From positions 1-16,492 of the forward strand of contig VGAF01000017.1 of NCBI GenBank assembly GCA_016870855.1: 16,492 bases of DNA, given 5' to 3'. The translations under genes were made by a program, and so were the position numbers. The notes under the pieces were generated by a model. That model was not told where the DNA came from, did not search any database, and worked only from the letters and a program-made list of their open reading frames with translations. Of the stretch, positions 13,131 through 16,492 are shown in pieces. The stretch comes from Actinomycetota bacterium (GTDB lineage Bacteria > Actinomycetota > Actinomycetes > Nanopelagicales > Nanopelagicaceae). Position 1 is the stretch's first letter. Each line of letters begins with the position of its first letter.

Positions 13131-15218
13131 ATGTCTTCGCAGGCGCACTTATCTAACGGCGGGGTTGATTTACTCGCTGAAGTTGTAGATGGCGCGCTAG
13201 TAGTCCGCTATTGGGGCAAGAAAATTGGAAGCGAGTTATCTAAGTTTTCCTTTGAGCGCTCGATACCAAATAGCGACTTTGACTCAATCCAAAACCCTGG
13301 AATATTGCGGGAACACTCGCGTGGCTGGATTGGATATCCAACTCTCTCTGGGCATCGCTCCGGTAAGGTCTGGTCATCGCACTTTGAGATTAAAGAGTTT
13401 AATTCAAGTAAAAATTCTCTTGTGGCAAAATTTGCAGATTCTGCAATTGCACTTGAGCTAGAACTTAATTTGAAATTGGATTCTTATGGCGTAATCCGAA
13501 TGAACTACACGCTGTTGAATCAAGGCGATGATTACACCTTAAATGAATTGATTTATTGGTTACCGCTATCTGATAAGGCGCGCGAGAGCCTTGACTTTGC
13601 AGGGCGCTGGTCAAATGAGCGGAATCCGCAACGTCGGGGAATCGATGTTGGCCGTTGGGTCCGTGAATCTAATGAAGGTCGAAGTGGGCACAACTTCACC
13701 ATCGGTGAGATTGCGCTAACTAAAGAGACCAATTTTGCAACTGGAGAGGCTTGGTCTATCGCTCTGGCGTGGAGCGGCGATGTTCGCTACTGCATTGAAA
13801 AGAACTACGAAGGAGTTCAATCAATTGGCGCAAGCGAGATCTTGGCCCCAGGTGAAGTGATTCTTGGGAAAGGAGAGCGTTACCAATCCCCAGATTTGAT
13901 TGCGGTCTACTCGGACACAGGTTTAGATGGATTGGCGGAGCGTTATCACCAACATCTTCGCGCCCGCGCTAATCACCCAGCAAAGACTCGCCCGGTAACG
14001 CTAAATATGTGGGAAGCGATTTACTTTGACCATAGCGAAGAGCGAGTTCGCAAACTTGTCGATGTTGCCGCAAGTATCGGAGTGGAACGGGTTGTATTAG
14101 ATGATGGTTGGTTTGGCTCCAGGCGAAGCGATCGCCTTGGTTTGGGAGATTGGCAAGTTAGTAAGGCGGTATGGCCAAATGGGCTTCGCCCAATCGCAGA
14201 TTATGTAGCTAGTAAGGGAATGGAATTTGGACTCTGGTTTGAAGGGGAGATGGTAAATCCAGATTCGGATCTTTATCGCAGCCATCCAGATTGGGTTTTG
14301 AGTGAAGCAGGACGCACTCCTGCTACTTGGCGCCACCAACTCGTACTTAATCTAGCCAATCCAGATGCATTTGATTACGTGCTTCAAGCAACCAGCAAAG
14401 TTATTTCAGATTCCAATGTCAGATACATCAAATGGGATCACAATCGAGTCTTAGTGGATGCGGGATATCTCGGCAGAGCCGCAATACATAAACAAACTCT
14501 TGCTATTTACAAGTTGTTTAAGGAGTTGAAGCAGCGCCACCCTGGACTTGAAATCGAATCTTGCTCATCAGGAGGCGGGCGAGTCGACTTCGGAGTTGTG
14601 GAGTACGTAGATCGATTCTGGGTAAGCGATAACAATGATGCGCTGGCGCGCCAACAAATCCAGCGTTGGACTATGCAATTTATGCCGCCCGAACTTCTTG
14701 GTACACATATTGGGCCAACCCCGGGACATCAGACCGGAAGAGAGCTTGCCCTTTCATTCCGAGCCGTGACTGCGTTATTTGGTCACGCTGGTATCGAGAG
14801 GGATATCACCAAGTTAGCTGGTGAGGAATTGAAACTCCTAAAGAGTTGGATCGATTATTACAAAGCAAAACGCTCCCTTATACACACAGGTAAAGTCACT
14901 CGCGTTGATTATCCCGATGAAAGCCATTACCTACATGGAATCATTGGTGAGGACGAGTCGCTATTTGCGTACGTACAGCTTCAACCAATAAAGACCTCGC
15001 ACGCTCCGAATCTACGATTTACTGGTTTGGATCGGGATAAGAGATATCGCGCGACCGTCGTTGAACCTGCTGGACGAGTTGGAATGATGCTGATTGCGCC
15101 ACCAAAGTGGCTTAAAGATGGAGTTGAAACCACCGGAGCGGCTCTGATTGAGATTGGTTTGCCCGCGCCCATTTTGCAACCGGCACAAGCACTCCTTATT
15201 GAGATAAAGGCTATTTGA
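13131..15218 (+). CDS. Alpha-galactosidase, glycoside hydrolase family 36
   Basis: This retaining exo-hydrolase releases terminal alpha-galactose from substrates such as melibiose, raffinose or alpha-galactosyl-glycerol. The 695-residue length is normal for GH36. An N-terminal beta-sandwich (to about 280) precedes the (beta/alpha)8 barrel, which contains VVLDDGWFGSRR, LGDWQVSKAVWPNGL, FGLWFEGEMVNPDSDL, YIKWDHNR with nucleophile Asp436, ESCSSGGGRVDFG, and WVSDNNDALARQQIQRW with acid/base Asp500. A beta domain closes the protein. No signal peptide is present, so it acts in the cytosol on imported oligosaccharides or glycosides. It is divergent from galT-galK, which would use its product. It ends with an 8-base convergent overlap with glpK. 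Confidence 0.94.
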   Translation: MSSQAHLSNGGVDLLAEVVDGALVVRYWGKKIGSELSKFSFERSIPNSDFDSIQNPGILREHSRGWIGYPTLSGHRSGKVWSSHFEIKEFNSSKNSLVAKFADSAIALELELNLKLDSYGVIRMNYTLLNQGDDYTLNELIYWLPLSDKARESLDFAGRWSNERNPQRRGIDVGRWVRESNEGRSGHNFTIGEIALTKETNFATGEAWSIALAWSGDVRYCIEKNYEGVQSIGASEILAPGEVILGKGERYQSPDLIAVYSDTGLDGLAERYHQHLRARANHPAKTRPVTLNMWEAIYFDHSEERVRKLVDVAASIGVERVVLDDGWFGSRRSDRLGLGDWQVSKAVWPNGLRPIADYVASKGMEFGLWFEGEMVNPDSDLYRSHPDWVLSEAGRTPATWRHQLVLNLANPDAFDYVLQATSKVISDSNVRYIKWDHNRVLVDAGYLGRAAIHKQTLAIYKLFKELKQRHPGLEIESCSSGGGRVDFGVVEYVDRFWVSDNNDALARQQIQRWTMQFMPPELLGTHIGPTPGHQTGRELALSFRAVTALFGHAGIERDITKLAGEELKLLKSWIDYYKAKRSLIHTGKVTRVDYPDESHYLHGIIGEDESLFAYVQLQPIKTSHAPNLRFTGLDRDKRYRATVVEPAGRVGMMLIAPPKWLKDGVETTGAALIEIGLPAPILQPAQALLIEIKAI

Positions 15219-16492
15219 CCCAATCTAGCGTTCGTTCGATAGCTCGCTTCCAATTTTCAAGCCCACTCGTTGCAAGCGCAGATCCAGGGTTTGCTTTCCA
15301 TCGCCTTCCTTCTTGCCAATTTGCTCGCAGCTGTGATTCATCTTTAAAGAAACCAGTTGCTAGACCCGCTGCGTAAGCCGCTCCAAGGGCAGTAGTTTCA
15401 ATGACCTTTGGTCTAACTACATCGATCTGCATGATGTCAGATTGCATCTGCATACATAGTTCGTTAGCAGTAATTCCACCATCCACTCGCATCTCGGGAA
15501 GTTTCACACCGCTATCGGCTGACATCGCATCAAGGACATCGCGAGTTTGATAACAAATCGCCTCTAGCGCAGCTCGAGATAAATGAGCCTTAGTAGCGGC
15601 ACGGGTGAGTCCAACTACAACGCCACGAGCATCATTTCTCCAATACGGCGCAAAGAGACCTGAGAAGGCCGGTACAAAGTAAACGCCACCGTTATCTGGG
15701 ACGCTATTTGCTAACTCTTCTACTTCAGGTGCGCTCTTTATGATTCCTAATTGGTCGCGTAACCATTGAATCGCTGAGCCAGTAACCGCAACGGATCCTT
15801 CGAGCGCATATCTAGCTTTCTCAGGGCCAAATTTGAAACAGACCGTAGTAAGCAGACCATTTTTGGATCTCACGATCTCCTCACCAGTGTTTAGTAGCGC
15901 AAAGTTTCCAGTTCCGTAAGTCGTCTTGGATTCGCCACGTTCAAAGCAAGCTTGACCAACCATCGCGGCTTGTTGATCACCCAAAATTCCGGCGATTGGA
16001 ACTTCCGCTCCTAGCGGTCCACTTGCGAGCGTCTTTCCATAAACTTCAGAGGAGGATGCAATTTTCGGCAAAATTGAGCGTGGAACTTCGAAAATCTTCA
16101 ATAGCTCGTCATCCCAATCCAAGGCTTCAAGATCCATAAGCAAGGTACGGCTTGCATTTGTTACATCCGTTACGTGAACTCCACCAGTTAGATTCCAAAC
16201 TAACCACGAATCAATAGTGCCTACTAAAGCGCGATTGCTAGAAATCGCTTTCGCGACAGCGGGAACGTTCTTCAAGAGCCAATTCATCTTGCTACCTGAG
16301 AAGTAGGGAGCGATAGCCAAACCGGTCTTATAGGTTATTTTTGATTTAACCTCATCGGTTAGCGATGAGAGAAATTCTTGAGTTCTAGTGTCCTGCCAGA
16401 CGATTGCATTTGATAGCGGTCTTCCACTCTCTCTGTCCCAGATAACCGTGGTTTCGCGCTGGTTTGTTATGCCAATTCCCGCCAGCTGATTA
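15211..16492 (-). CDS. glpK: Glycerol kinase, 5' end outside window
   Basis: GlpK phosphorylates glycerol to sn-glycerol-3-phosphate with ATP in the cytosol. About 427 residues are in the window. The frame stays open to the right edge, continuing as IGITNQRETTVIWDRESGRP, AIVWQDTRT and TGLAIAPYFSGSK, so the TTG near 16320 is internal and roughly the first 75 residues are missing. Further hallmarks are VHVTDVTNASRTLLMD, the catalytic Asp in AGILGDQQAAMVGQ, TYGTGNFALLNTG, NGLLTTVCFKFGPEKARYALEGSV, and ETTALGAAYAAGLATGF. The FGGY C-terminal lobe is complete. The E. coli fructose-bisphosphate loop GTRIP is replaced by GAEVP, so that control may be absent. It converges with the alpha-galactosidase (8-base overlap). 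Confidence 0.95.
   Translation of the reverse strand, partial: NQLAGIGITNQRETTVIWDRESGRPLSNAIVWQDTRTQEFLSSLTDEVKSKITYKTGLAIAPYFSGSKMNWLLKNVPAVAKAISSNRALVGTIDSWLVWNLTGGVHVTDVTNASRTLLMDLEALDWDDELLKIFEVPRSILPKIASSSEVYGKTLASGPLGAEVPIAGILGDQQAAMVGQACFERGESKTTYGTGNFALLNTGEEIVRSKNGLLTTVCFKFGPEKARYALEGSVAVTGSAIQWLRDQLGIIKSAPEVEELANSVPDNGGVYFVPAFSGLFAPYWRNDARGVVVGLTRAATKAHLSRAALEAICYQTRDVLDAMSADSGVKLPEMRVDGGITANELCMQMQSDIMQIDVVRPKVIETTALGAAYAAGLATGFFKDESQLRANWQEGRRWKANPGSALATSGLENWKRAIERTLDWVK

Noticed and set aside
13110..13148. Extended galT N-terminus beginning at 13148
   Set aside because: It would overlap the divergent alpha-galactosidase start and adds a basic stretch that does not belong to the GalT family N-terminus.
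15211..16320. Reading glpK as an N-terminally truncated gene starting at 16320
   Set aside because: That codon is an internal TTG. The frame continues with canonical GlpK sequence to the window edge, so the gene is cut by the window, not broken.
1..16492. CRISPR arrays, insertion sequences, rRNA genes, prophage or defence genes
   Set aside because: No spaced repeats, terminal inverted repeats, transposase-like proteins or defence domains were seen on either strand. Every stretch is explained by recognised genes or short intergenic signals.

Overview
This window looks like part of the chromosome of a small-genome, moderate-GC actinobacterium. The best guess is a free-living freshwater type such as the acI / Nanopelagicales lineage. 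That guess rests on inference from several things: actinobacterium-specific protein families (an Rv2466c-type mycothiol-linked DsbA relative, a GIRAPGTG-motif membrane-edge protein, a perfect actinobacterial Zur box), very tight gene packing with overlapping ends, and GC visibly below that of soil actinobacteria. No phage, IS, CRISPR or integrase signal is visible, and no intergenic stretch exceeds about 165 bases.

Left block (1-10609): conserved housekeeping genes. They run: 3' end of leuA; recO-uppS-DsbA-like (translationally coupled); a small PH-like protein; a reverse-strand zinc operon (ZIP transporter - Zur - 61-aa zinc ribbon) controlled by a perfect Zur operator at 4106-4130; then glyS-dus-YdcF/SanA-like-dgt; dnaG; and tRNA-Asn(GTT). 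Similar neighbours (recO, uppS, zur, glyS, dgt, dnaG) cluster in Mycobacterium, so this is an old actinobacterial arrangement.

Right block (10632-16492): an ACT-domain protein followed by a catabolic cluster. galT-galK are on the minus strand, diverging from a GH36 alpha-galactosidase through one tiny shared promoter. A convergent glycerol kinase (glpK) runs off the right edge. Together the enzymes would split an alpha-galactoside, phosphorylate and exchange the galactose, and phosphorylate glycerol. This set fits raffinose/melibiose-type sugars, and fits galactosyl-glycerols from algae even better (inference).

Expression: many transcription-unit starts carry a TANNNT hexamer 6-7 bases before the start codon and no Shine-Dalgarno sequence, the signature of leaderless mRNAs. 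glyS is an exception, with a GC-rich, apparently structured leader and an SD. Three convergent gene pairs overlap at their 3' ends, and no intrinsic terminator is visible anywhere. I found no clearly new multi-gene system. The points most worth checking are the CPWA active site of the DsbA-like protein, the zinc-ribbon gene in the Zur operon, the glyS leader, and the galactosylglycerol hypothesis.
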